Positions 1 through 9,594 of a stretch of DNA of 64,000 bases are shown one piece after another; within the stretch, counting starts at the first letter, position 1; every line of letters begins with the position of its first letter. The notes below the pieces were generated by a model. It saw only the letters and a program-made list of their open reading frames with translations, had not been told where the DNA came from and made no database searches. A program made the position numbers and the translations under genes. The stretch is from contig NZ_JACHOB010000001.1 of assembly GCF_014199615.1 (NCBI RefSeq), forward strand, positions 806,001 through 870,000, read 5' to 3'. The DNA comes from Parvularcula dongshanensis (GTDB lineage Bacteria > Pseudomonadota > Alphaproteobacteria > Caulobacterales > Parvularculaceae).

Positions 1-36
1 CCGCGCTGCCGGGCCGGAAGCTTCGATCGGTCGCGA

Positions 37-636
37 TCAGAACGGGATCCAGCGCCGGTTGTTCGAGAACTTCATGTACTCGATGTTGATCCCCGCCCGG
101 GCGCCGACGCCGCTGCGCATCGGCACTACGGTGGTCTCGCCATTGGTCAGCGCCGTCGCGGCGACGCCGCCTACGAAGTAGAAGTTGCCCTGCCCGCCGG
201 GGAAGCGCTGGTAGAGGTTCTCGGTCGGCCCTAGGTCGTAGACGAGGGTGAAGACCTTGGACGCGTCCGCGCCGAGGTCGAAGCCGAGCGACGGACCCTG
301 CCAGTAGACCTCGATCGGCGCGAAGCCCGGCCGGTAGAGCATCCCCTTGCCGTAGGTCACGCCGACGCCGATCGCGCCGCCCGCCTCTTCCCCTGCGATG
401 TAGGCCTGCGGGCGGCCTTGCTTGGCGAAGATGTCCTGGATCACCTCCGCCATCTCGGCCGAGGCCTGACCGAAGAAGTTGCCCGCCTCCCCGACGATGT
501 CGTCCCGGTCGTAGGTCGGGTACTGCAGGTCCGCCTCGACCTCGGCGCGGCTGACGTCCTTGGACGGGTTGGCGGGCGTGCTGGCGCAGGCCGCGAGCGC
601 GAGAACGGCGAGCGGGGCGGCGAGGTAGGACTTCAT
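37..636 (-). CDS. DUF1134/EipA-like envelope lipoprotein
   Basis: This 199-residue exported protein matches the DUF1134 family, whose Brucella member EipA supports cell-envelope integrity. The N-terminus is a lipoprotein signal with a lipobox ending at Cys17. The C-terminal two thirds carry the family signature: a YGKG stretch, WQGPSLGFD, a VYDLG turn, FVGGVA, and a closing SGVGARAG...YMKF block. I start at the ATG at 636 because AAGGAG lies five bases upstream; an ATG thirty bases further out lacks such a site. EipA itself is a soluble periplasmic protein, so the lipobox is a difference. The precise molecular activity of the family is not established. Confidence 0.85.
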   Translation of the reverse strand: MKSYLAAPLAVLALAACASTPANPSKDVSRAEVEADLQYPTYDRDDIVGEAGNFFGQASAEMAEVIQDIFAKQGRPQAYIAGEEAGGAIGVGVTYGKGMLYRPGFAPIEVYWQGPSLGFDLGADASKVFTLVYDLGPTENLYQRFPGGQGNFYFVGGVAATALTNGETTVVPMRSGVGARAGINIEYMKFSNNRRWIPF

Positions 637-700
637 CGGGTCTCCTTCCCTGAGCCCGCCGGGCACAGCCGACGGGCGGTATCGACTGGGGCCTACGCTA

Positions 701-2761
701 TCAGAAGGCGTAAGAGAGGGACAATCGCAGGTTCCGCCCCGGCAGCGGCACCTCCTCCTTCAGGAAGGAGGCGTGCGTCCGCGCCTCCTCGTCCGTCGCG
801 TTCAACAGCGCGGCGCGCAGGCTCACCCGGTCCGTCAGCGCGTAGGACGCGTAGAGGTTCAAGAGCGTGTAGCTCGCGGTCGGCAACTCGTAGGACGCGA
901 CCTCGTCCTGGCCCGCCTCGTGCTCGACCTCGACGCGCAGGCTCGCGCCGTACCCTTCCGCCTCGACGCCAGCCGTCAGCCCGAGAGGCGGGATGCGGGG
1001 CAGGTTCTCGGACGTCCCCTCGGGAGCATCCTTCAGCTCGGCGTCGACGTAGTCGAGCGTGCCGTCGACGCTGAGGTCGAAGCCGCCGAACTCGCCGAGG
1101 CCCGTCTCGCCGAAGAGCTCGAAGCCCAAGAAGCGCGCATCGGCGCCCGTGAACCGATAGACCGGCAGGCCGTCCTCCTCGTCCCCCGTCTCGCGCTCGT
1201 AGACGTAGCCGTCATAGTCGGTCGCGAAGAGGTTCAGGGTCAGCGCGCCCCAGCCGCCGTGAAGGTGCGCCAACGCCTCGACGCCCAGCGCCGTCTCGAG
1301 GCCCAGGCCTTCGTCGCCGAGCTGGTACTGATCGGTGGCGAGGTGCGGGCCGTCGGAGAACAGCTCCTCCGTGGTCGGCGCCCGCTCCGTGCGGGAGAGC
1401 GTCAGGCCGACATCGAAGCTGTCCGTCACGTCGTACCCGGCCCCGAGCGAGCCCGAGACGCCGGTGAAGTCGCGCCCCGGAAGGCCTTGGTTTCGGGCGT
1501 GCTCGGTCCGCTCGACCCGTGCCCCGCCCTCGAGGTGCCAGGGCCCGGCCTGGACCTCCTGGAAGGTGTAGAGGCCGTACTGGTCCGTGGTCGTCGGCTT
1601 GACGAAGGCTTCGTCGCCGATCGCGGCGAAGTCGCGGGTCAGGACCTGCACCCCGCTCGCCCCGCGCCAGCCGCCGCGCTGCGTCTGAAGAAGCTCGAGC
1701 CGTCCCTCGAACCCTTCGTTCGTGAACACGGTCCCGGGCTCGTTCGGCCCTTCGAACTCGGTATGGCGATAGTCGGCGTAGCCGGCGAACAGCGTCGCCT
1801 CTTCGAAGAAGCCCCCGAGCGCCAGCGCGCCGTTCATGTCGACGCGCGTCTGGCCGAGATCGATGAAGACGCCGCCCTCTTCCTCGGCGTCCACCTCTTC
1901 GCCCTCCTCGTGCTCGTGACCCCCGGGCACGCCGTACTTGGTGTCGAGCCGCGACACGGAAACGGCGAGGCGCCCCCGCTCGCCGATCAGGGCGAGCCCG
2001 CCTGCGCCCGAGGCGGTGTGAACGAAGCTGTTGGGCAGGCTGTCCCGCACCTCGTCGTCTTCGTGGCCGCCCTCGCCGATCTCCCCGGCCTCTTCCTCTT
2101 CGAGCGCGCGCAGTCGGGCGGACTCCGCAAAGCCCGGAATGTCGTAGTCCTCCGCGTCGCGCCAGCTGCCCGAGGCCGAGACGACGACGTCCACGCCGCC
2201 CACGGACCCGGCCAGCGCGTTCAGCCCGCCCGCGACCTCCGCCGAATCGTTCACCGTCGCGCCTTGCACGCGGACCGCGCCCTCGATGCCGTCCGGCGCG
2301 GTCTCCGGCAGGCGGCCGTCGATCACGTTGACGACGCCCCCCGCCGCCGAGGAGCCGTAGCGAAGAAGGCTCGTGCCGCGGATCACCTCGATCCGCTCGG
2401 CGGTCGCGGGCTCGACGGCGACGGCGTGGTCGGGGCTCGCCGAGGAGGCGTCGATCGAGCCGATGCCGTTGGTCAGGATCCGCACCCGGTCGCCGCTCTG
2501 ACCCCGGATGATGGGCCGCGAGGCGCCCGCGCCGAAGGCCGTGTCGGAGATGCCGGGCTCGGTCCGCAGCGTCTCGCCGATCGTGCCGGCGGCGCGGCGC
2601 TGGAGGTCCTCTCCGCCGAGGACGGAGGCGCCGGTCAGGAGGTCGTCCTGGCTGCCGTGAAGCGGGCTGCCGGTGACGACGATGACGTCGTCGTCTTGGG
2701 CCAGGGCGGGGGAGGCGAGCAGGGCGAGGCAGGCGCAGGATGCGCGGAGGGTCGTCTTCAT
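701..2761 (-). CDS. TonB-dependent receptor, ZnuD-like (probable zinc/metal uptake)
   Basis: This is a 686-residue outer-membrane TonB-dependent receptor. It has a signal peptide (about residues 1-21), a plug domain (about 25-150, with RPIIRGQ and the ERIEVIRG motif), and a 22-strand-type barrel ending in a terminal Phe (LSLSYAF). Two predicted outer loops, about residues 220-240 and 279-297, are packed with Glu, Asp and His. ZnuD-type zinc receptors show such acidic and His-rich loops, so I infer a divalent metal (zinc most likely, copper possible) rather than a siderophore. It follows a small His-rich secreted protein on the same strand by 76 bases, which supports a metal role. No clear Zur box was seen upstream. 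Confidence 0.85.
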   Translation of the reverse strand: MKTTLRASCACLALLASPALAQDDDVIVVTGSPLHGSQDDLLTGASVLGGEDLQRRAAGTIGETLRTEPGISDTAFGAGASRPIIRGQSGDRVRILTNGIGSIDASSASPDHAVAVEPATAERIEVIRGTSLLRYGSSAAGGVVNVIDGRLPETAPDGIEGAVRVQGATVNDSAEVAGGLNALAGSVGGVDVVVSASGSWRDAEDYDIPGFAESARLRALEEEEAGEIGEGGHEDDEVRDSLPNSFVHTASGAGGLALIGERGRLAVSVSRLDTKYGVPGGHEHEEGEEVDAEEEGGVFIDLGQTRVDMNGALALGGFFEEATLFAGYADYRHTEFEGPNEPGTVFTNEGFEGRLELLQTQRGGWRGASGVQVLTRDFAAIGDEAFVKPTTTDQYGLYTFQEVQAGPWHLEGGARVERTEHARNQGLPGRDFTGVSGSLGAGYDVTDSFDVGLTLSRTERAPTTEELFSDGPHLATDQYQLGDEGLGLETALGVEALAHLHGGWGALTLNLFATDYDGYVYERETGDEEDGLPVYRFTGADARFLGFELFGETGLGEFGGFDLSVDGTLDYVDAELKDAPEGTSENLPRIPPLGLTAGVEAEGYGASLRVEVEHEAGQDEVASYELPTASYTLLNLYASYALTDRVSLRAALLNATDEEARTHASFLKEEVPLPGRNLRLSLSYAF

Positions 2762-2837
2762 GGGAATATCTCACGTCTAGCGGGCCGCACGCGGGCGCAG
2801 GGCCTCGCGTCGTCGCGGCGAAGGGAAGAAGGGTTCG

Positions 2838-3128
2838 CTAGAAGGAGAAGGGGGGCGCGCGGCCGGGCGGCGTGACCGTGCTCGCCGGGACGAGGAGGGT
2901 CCGGCTCGCCTCCGCCTTCGCGACGGGTTCCGGCAGCGGCAGGATCAGGAGCGGCGCATCGGGGGGCGGCAGGAGGCCCACCGTCTGATCGCCGTGGATC
3001 TGCAGCGAGCAGGGAATGCCGTCATGGTCGTGCGGCCCGTCGCCGAACGCCGCCGCGTGCGCCGCCGCGCCGCCCTGGATCAGGGCGACGAGCAGACCGA
3101 GCACGACGAGGAGGCCGCGAAGACGCAT
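2838..3128 (-). CDS. Small secreted His/Cys protein (DUF2946-like)
   Basis: This 96-residue protein has an N-terminal signal peptide (about 1-26), then a short HDHDGIPC segment, a further His, and a Pro-rich tail ending in RAPP plus three residues. Small proteins of the DUF2946 type with this layout commonly sit in front of copper or zinc receptor genes, and the TonB receptor follows here on the same strand. The HDHDG...C motif could bind a metal ion; that is inference. AAGGA lies six bases before the ATG. The family assignment rests on layout rather than a strong motif, so it should be treated as tentative. Confidence 0.6.
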   Translation of the reverse strand: MRLRGLLVVLGLLVALIQGGAAAHAAAFGDGPHDHDGIPCSLQIHGDQTVGLLPPPDAPLLILPLPEPVAKAEASRTLLVPASTVTPPGRAPPFSF

Positions 3129-3245
3129 CCGCGTCCTTTAGACCAGCGCGAGCGGCCTGTCAGCCGTCGCAGGTGCGAAGGCGAGCCGCCGCCCCGCCAT
3201 GCACCACGTGCTCATCACGAAAGTTCCGTGAACCCCGCATCTTCG

Positions 3246-3260
3246 TCAACAAACCGTTAA
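3246..3260 (+). promoter_or_regulatory. Possible CtrA half-site pair
   Basis: TCAA, seven bases, then TTAA lies 40 bases before the start codon of the repeat-rich VPLPA-CTERM gene. This differs by one base from the alphaproteobacterial CtrA consensus TTAA-N7-TTAA. The match is short and could be chance. Confidence 0.3.
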
Positions 3261-3300
3261 GGACGCGCGCTACCGGGGGGCGTCACGAGGGAGATCCCCA

Positions 3301-4608
3301 ATGCGGTTCAGCGTACTTCTTTCTGCGGCCACGGCCGCCCTTCTCGCCGCGTCGCCCGCCTGGGCCCAATGCGAAGGCGCGGGCACGGTCGTCTGCGCCG
3401 GCGCGGACACGGACGGCTTCGAGGACGCGAGCGACGGCGTCAGCCTGTCGGTCCTGCCCGGCGCCAGCGTCACGTCCGAGGGCGACGCGATCAAGCTCGA
3501 AGGGGAGGGCGCCTACGTCCTCAACGAAGGCGCGGTCGAAGGCGGCGACGAGGGGATCGTGGTCGGCGCATACGCCACGGTGGTGAACGACGGCACGGTC
3601 GTCGCGGGCGACAAGGCTATCGACGCGGACGGCCTCGACGGCGTCTCGGTCGTCAACACGGGCAGCATCGAAGCGGGCGACAAGGGCGTCCGCATCGCCG
3701 ACAGCGTGGGCGCGACGCTCGACAATTCGGGCACCATCACCGCCGTCAGCGAGGCCTTCGAGGGCGGCGACGACGCCATGCTTACGAACACGGGCCTGAT
3801 CGAAAGCACCGAGGAGGACGGCGTCCAGGTCCAGCTCGGCGCCACCATCGTCAACGAGGGCACGATCTATGGCGGCACGACGAACGGCGACGGCATCGAC
3901 ATCGACGGCGGGCTGATCGTCAACCGCGCCTCCGGCCTGATCGAATCGCGCAGCACCGACCTCGTCTTCACCGAGGACGGCCCCGAGGCCGGCATCGACA
4001 TCGACGCGCCCGAAGTGCCGGGCGCGGTCGCCTCCGTCGAGATCCTCAACGACGGGGTCATCCGAGGCGAAATCGGCATCCTCGAAGACTACGGCAACCT
4101 CGACGGCCACGTCATCGTCAACGCCGGCGCGATCATCTCGACGCGTGAGTTCGCGATCGACCTCAACATCGGCGACGACCTCGTCGAGCTCGTCGAAGGC
4201 GGCACCTTCGAAGGCACGGTCAGCCTCGGCGAGGGCGAAGACGACCTTCTCCTCACCGGCATCATGGACGCGGATGTGGGCGGCATGCCGACCCTCTTCG
4301 ATGGCGGCGAGGGCGAGGACTTCGTCAGCTTCGACCCCTCCGTCGCGCTCGGCGACATCGTCTCCTACGTCATGTCCGACGTCTTCGAAGGCGCGATGGC
4401 GCTGACCTTCGCGAACGAGGACGGATCGCTCAGCACGCTGTCCTTGATCGACTTCGAACTCTTCGGCATCGGCGCGGCGGGCGATCAGATGGTCTACAGC
4501 CTCTCCGACCTCCTCGGCAGCCCGGTTCCGCTGCCTGCCGGCCTGCCGCTCTTCGGCACGGCCCTCGGCCTCGGCGCCGTGCTGCGCCGCCGGGCCCGCC
4601 GCGCCTGA
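3301..4608 (+). CDS. VPLPA-CTERM protein with autotransporter-like beta-helix repeats
   Basis: This is a 435-residue exported protein. A signal peptide (1-22) is followed from about residue 40 to 300 by irregular repeats of the type V-V/L-N-x-G-x-I/V (for example VVNDGTV, VVNTGSI, IVNEGTI, LNDGVI, VNAGAI). These resemble the rungs of a right-handed beta-helix as in autotransporter passengers. No barrel follows. The protein ends in VPLPAG (from residue 409), a hydrophobic helix and a basic tail RRRARRA, which is the VPLPA-CTERM sorting signal handled by an exosortase-type enzyme. GAGGGAGA precedes the ATG. It is probably anchored at or released from the cell surface; its ligand is unknown. Confidence 0.85.
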   Translation: MRFSVLLSAATAALLAASPAWAQCEGAGTVVCAGADTDGFEDASDGVSLSVLPGASVTSEGDAIKLEGEGAYVLNEGAVEGGDEGIVVGAYATVVNDGTVVAGDKAIDADGLDGVSVVNTGSIEAGDKGVRIADSVGATLDNSGTITAVSEAFEGGDDAMLTNTGLIESTEEDGVQVQLGATIVNEGTIYGGTTNGDGIDIDGGLIVNRASGLIESRSTDLVFTEDGPEAGIDIDAPEVPGAVASVEILNDGVIRGEIGILEDYGNLDGHVIVNAGAIISTREFAIDLNIGDDLVELVEGGTFEGTVSLGEGEDDLLLTGIMDADVGGMPTLFDGGEGEDFVSFDPSVALGDIVSYVMSDVFEGAMALTFANEDGSLSTLSLIDFELFGIGAAGDQMVYSLSDLLGSPVPLPAGLPLFGTALGLGAVLRRRARRA

Positions 4609-4638
4609 CGTCTCGGCGCGAGGCGGAAGAGGTCGCTG

Positions 4639-4660
4639 GCGCCGCCCTCCGGGGCGGCGC
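4639..4660 (+). terminator. Hairpin after the VPLPA-CTERM gene
   Basis: A perfect 9-bp G+C stem (GCGCCGCCC with GGGCGGCGC) with a 4-base loop lies 31 bases after the stop codon. The T-tract is weak (TTCG), so termination efficiency is uncertain. Confidence 0.55.
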
Positions 4661-4808
4661 TTCGCCATGACCATGACCGGACCCGCGCGTTGCTCCGTAT
4701 AGGCGAACCGGTTCTGACTTCTTCACCGAACTGGCACCGCTTCGTTGCGGGATCGTCACGGACGCGACTTAGGGCGCTCTCGTCACGACAGCGCAATGGA
4801 GACCCTCC

Positions 4809-6386
4809 GTGTCAAGAACTCCTCTAAGAATGGCTGTGAGCCTTCTCGTCCTCGCCGCGACCGCCACGGCGCAGACCGCCCCGGCCATCGAGGACGCCCG
4901 CCAGTCTTCCGAGTACTGGCAGCTCGGCAAGGAGGCCCTCGCCGAGAACGCGGCCAAGCGTCCGATCTACGGCACGGCCAAGAACGTCATCCTCTTCGTC
5001 GGCGACGGCATGGGACCGACCACGGTCACGGCGGGCCGTATCTACGAGGGTCAGCACGACGGCGACGACCTGCCGGGCGTGCGCAACGTCCTCGGCTTCG
5101 AAGGCCTGCCGCACCTCGCCCTGTCCAAGACCTACAACATCAACGTCCAGGTCCCCGACAGCGCCGGGACCATGACCGCGATCACGACCGGGGTGAAGAC
5201 CGACGAAGGCCTCATCAACTACATGCCCGGCATCACCCGCGCCGACTGCTCGACGCCTGCCGAGAAGAAGATAACGCCGCTCTTCGCGCTCGCGGAGACG
5301 GCGGGCCTCGCCACCGGCGTCGTCTCGACCGCCCGCATCACCCACGCGACCCCGGCCGCGACCTACGCCCAGGTCGTCGACCGCGACTTCGAAAGCGACA
5401 CGGACGTTTTGGGCATCGCCGACTATCCCTCGGCCGACTGCGCCGACATCGCCACGCAGCTCGTGGACTTTCCGTATGGTGACGGCATCGAGCTCGCGCT
5501 CGGCGGCGGCCGGAGGGCCTTCCTCCGCCAGGACCAGACCGGCCCTGAGGGCGATAGCGGCCGGCGGACCGATCGCGACCTTACGGCCGAGTGGGCGGCG
5601 AAGCCGAACCACGCCGTCGCGATGACGAAGGGCGAGTTCGAGGCGCTGCCGAAGGCGGGCGTGAAGGTCCTCGGCCTCTTCGAGTCGAGCCACATGCAGT
5701 ACGACCTCGACCGCGACGACAGCGCGGGCGGTGAGCCGAGCCTCGCCGAGATGACGTCCTATGCCATCGACAACCTCTCCGCCGACCCCGACGGCTACAT
5801 GCTCGTGGTCGAGGCGGGCCGGATCGACCACGCCCACCACGAGGTCAACGCCGCCAAGGCGATGGGCGACACCCGCGCCTTCGACGAGGCGATCAAGGCC
5901 GCGCTCGCCAAGGTGGACCTGCGCGACACGCTGGTCGTCGTCACCGCCGATCACGGCCACGTCTTCACCTTCTCCGGCTACCCGACGGTCGACAACGACA
6001 TCCTCGGGCTCGCCGACGGGGTCGATGCGGCCGGCAAGCCGCTGCCCGGACCGGTGATGGCCGGCGACGGCAAGCCCTACACCACGCTCTCCTACGCGAA
6101 CGGTCCGTCCTCTCCGTTCTTCACGACCGAACTCGTCACGCGCCGCGACCTCACCGGCGTCGACACCACCGACAAGGACTTCCACCAGGACGCGCTCGTC
6201 CCGGCGGGGTCCGAGACCCATGGTGGCCAGGACGTGGCGATCTACGCGGGGGGACCGAAGGCCTACCTCTTCGACGGCACGGTCGAGCAGAGCTACATCT
6301 TCCACGTGATGGACGAGTCGCTCGCGCTGAGCCGAAAGGTCGAGACCGCGCAGCGCCTCGGCGCCGCCCGCGGCCGGGGGCGTTAA
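4809..6386 (+). CDS. phoA: Alkaline phosphatase (PhoA family)
   Basis: This 525-residue periplasmic phosphomonoesterase belongs to the PhoA family (PF00245). A signal peptide covers about residues 1-22. Seen in order are GDGMG (metal ligand Asp66), PDSAGTMTA with the phosphorylated Ser118, EAGRIDHAHH (335-344), TADHGH (Asp381, His382) and SETHGGQDV (His471). The size is typical. At the position after SAGT the protein has Met where the classical signature has Gly or Ala. The GTG start at 4809 has GGAGA upstream; the ATG at 4830 would still leave a signal peptide. It probably releases phosphate from organic esters, but no convincing Pho box was found upstream. Confidence 0.95.
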   Translation: MSRTPLRMAVSLLVLAATATAQTAPAIEDARQSSEYWQLGKEALAENAAKRPIYGTAKNVILFVGDGMGPTTVTAGRIYEGQHDGDDLPGVRNVLGFEGLPHLALSKTYNINVQVPDSAGTMTAITTGVKTDEGLINYMPGITRADCSTPAEKKITPLFALAETAGLATGVVSTARITHATPAATYAQVVDRDFESDTDVLGIADYPSADCADIATQLVDFPYGDGIELALGGGRRAFLRQDQTGPEGDSGRRTDRDLTAEWAAKPNHAVAMTKGEFEALPKAGVKVLGLFESSHMQYDLDRDDSAGGEPSLAEMTSYAIDNLSADPDGYMLVVEAGRIDHAHHEVNAAKAMGDTRAFDEAIKAALAKVDLRDTLVVVTADHGHVFTFSGYPTVDNDILGLADGVDAAGKPLPGPVMAGDGKPYTTLSYANGPSSPFFTTELVTRRDLTGVDTTDKDFHQDALVPAGSETHGGQDVAIYAGGPKAYLFDGTVEQSYIFHVMDESLALSRKVETAQRLGAARGRGR

Positions 6387-6482
6387 CCACTTTCGTCTTG
6401 CGAATCACGGTGCCGCAGGGAACACCTTTCTCTGCGGCGCCTACTCTCTTGCAGGGCCGAAACGAAAATGGTGGAGGTCCGT

Positions 6483-6920
6483 ATGGGAATGATTCAGGAG
6501 TTCAAAGAGTTCGCGGTCAAGGGCAACGTCGTCGACCTCGCCGTCGGCGTCATCATCGGCGGGGCCTTCGGGACCATCGTGAAGAGCCTGGTCGACGACA
6601 TCATCATGCCGCCGATCGGCTGGCTCACCGGCGGGGTCGACTTCTCCGACCTCTACGTGAACCTGAAGCCGGACTCGACGTTCACCTCGCTCGACGCGGC
6701 GCGCGAAGCGGGTGAGCCGGTGATCGCCTACGGGCTCTTCCTCAACAACCTCATCGCCTTCCTGATCGTGGCCTGGGCGGTCTTCATCATCGTCAAGGCC
6801 ATGAACAGTCTCCAACGCAAGGCCGAAAGCGAGGCCCCGGCCGATGCGCCGGTCGAGCCGCCCAAGGACATCCTTCTACTTGAAGAGATCCGCGACGCGA
6901 TCCGCGCGAAGGGTGTTTAA
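6483..6920 (+). CDS. mscL: Large-conductance mechanosensitive channel MscL
   Basis: This 145-residue inner-membrane protein opens a wide pore under membrane tension and so protects against hypo-osmotic shock. It shows the amphipathic N-terminal helix ([13 protein letters not shown]), TM1 with the pore-lining [15 protein letters not shown] stretch, a periplasmic loop, TM2 ([13 protein letters not shown]) and a charged cytoplasmic C-terminal helix (LLEEIRDAI). Length and layout are normal for a homopentamer subunit. I start at 6483 because GGAGG lies just upstream; an in-frame ATG 15 bases earlier has no such site. It stands alone between phoA and a PEP-CTERM-like gene. Confidence 0.97.
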   Translation: MGMIQEFKEFAVKGNVVDLAVGVIIGGAFGTIVKSLVDDIIMPPIGWLTGGVDFSDLYVNLKPDSTFTSLDAAREAGEPVIAYGLFLNNLIAFLIVAWAVFIIVKAMNSLQRKAESEAPADAPVEPPKDILLLEEIRDAIRAKGV

Positions 6921-6945
6921 CTCTGTAATACTTGGTGAGAGACAC

Positions 6946-6996
6946 CCGGCGCATGTACTGAGGCGGCTGAAATCGCGCCTCGCGTGCGTGCGCCGG
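6946..6996. other. Nested inverted repeats downstream of mscL
   Basis: An outer 8-bp stem (CCGGCGCA with TGCGCCGG) encloses an inner 6-bp stem (GAGGCG at 6960-6965 with CGCCTC at 6976-6981). There is no T-tract. It may be a factor-independent stop signal, a 3' end stabiliser of mscL mRNA or part of a small RNA; the sequence does not decide. Confidence 0.4.
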
Positions 6997-7064
6997 TGAC
7001 TTGTGCGTGATCTCTTGCGCAACCCTTAATGGATCGATTGACGTTTGCTGCGCTGCAGTGTCTG

Positions 7065-7086
7065 CCCCTTAACCGTAAGAAAGGGG
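7065..7086 (+). promoter_or_regulatory. Hairpin covering the ribosome binding site
   Basis: CCCCTT at 7065-7070 can pair with AAGGGG at 7081-7086, which is the ribosome binding site of the DUF4114 gene that starts at 7097. Such a stem could limit translation until it opens. Six base pairs with a 10-base loop is modest. Confidence 0.3.
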
Positions 7087-7096
7087 TAAAACACCC

Positions 7097-7669
7097 ATGT
7101 TGCGCAAACTCACCTCGGTCCTTCTCGCGGTCGGCCTCCTGGCCGGCGGCAGCGCTTGGGCCGTTCCCGTCGCTTCGGCCGACGGCGCGGGCAAAGGCGT
7201 CTACGTCGCCGCGGACGGCAACGTCACCGTGACCTATGAAGGCAAAGACGCGGGCTTCCGCTCGGCGCTCTACCTCCTGGGCGCAGACGGCGAGGACACG
7301 CTCGTCTTCAAGGGCAAGTCCTTCGCGGCGGGCACTTCGTTCGACCTCGGCGACTTCACCGCGGGGACGGAGCTCATCTTCCGCCTCGCGATCGCGAACC
7401 GCGGCGGCTACAGCCTCTACTCGGGCGACGGCAGCCGTAACGCCAAGGGCTTCGCGAACGCCCGCGCCGAGACCATTGGCGGCCTCGTCACCCGCGTCAG
7501 CTTCGAGGACATGCTCGGCGGCGGGGACAAGGACTTCAACGACTTCGGCTTCACCGTCTCGAACAGCGCCGCCGGCGCGATCCCGAACCCGGTGCCCGGC
7601 GCCGCGATCGTCATGTTGACCGGCATCGCTGGCCTGGCCGGCATGCGCAGCCGTCGCCGCACGGCCTGA
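7097..7669 (+). CDS. DUF4114 protein with PEP-CTERM-like tail
   Basis: This 190-residue exported protein has a signal peptide (about 1-22), a beta-rich domain, and the DUF4114 hallmark [15 protein letters not shown] at about 136-150, an acidic probable calcium site. The C-terminus has IPNPVPG (about 162-168), a hydrophobic helix and a basic RSRRRTA end, a variant of the PEP-CTERM/VPLPA exosortase signal. It is a likely extracellular or outer-surface protein of unknown role. AAGGGG precedes the ATG and may be masked by a hairpin. A strong terminator follows, so it is probably transcribed alone. Confidence 0.85.
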   Translation: MLRKLTSVLLAVGLLAGGSAWAVPVASADGAGKGVYVAADGNVTVTYEGKDAGFRSALYLLGADGEDTLVFKGKSFAAGTSFDLGDFTAGTELIFRLAIANRGGYSLYSGDGSRNAKGFANARAETIGGLVTRVSFEDMLGGGDKDFNDFGFTVSNSAAGAIPNPVPGAAIVMLTGIAGLAGMRSRRRTA

Positions 7670-7697
7670 GGCTCCCTGAAGGCCGGAGGGGAGGGAA

Positions 7698-7728
7698 GGG
7701 CGCTCCGCGAGGAGCGCCCTTTCTCTTT
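7698..7728 (+). terminator. Rho-independent terminator after DUF4114 gene
   Basis: A perfect 9-bp stem (GGGCGCTCC with GGAGCGCCC), GCGA loop, and a T-rich tail (TTTCTCTTT) lie 28 bases after the stop. It ends just before lepA and separates the two transcripts. Confidence 0.9.
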
Positions 7729-7770
7729 GCCGCGTTGCGGGGCGGGCGGTGCGGCCCTAGAGCGGCGCGC

Positions 7771-9573
<1,803 letters not shown>

Positions 9574-9594
9574 GCCTCGCCTCTTGGGTGCTCG

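Noticed and set aside
773-2875. A 700-codon open frame on the plus strand opposite the TonB receptor
   Set aside because: It is Arg/Ala/Val-rich antisense of a well-supported receptor gene; long antisense frames are expected at this G+C content.
4740-4800. Pho box before the alkaline phosphatase gene
   Set aside because: CGTCACG occurs twice but not with the 11-base spacing of PhoB direct repeats.
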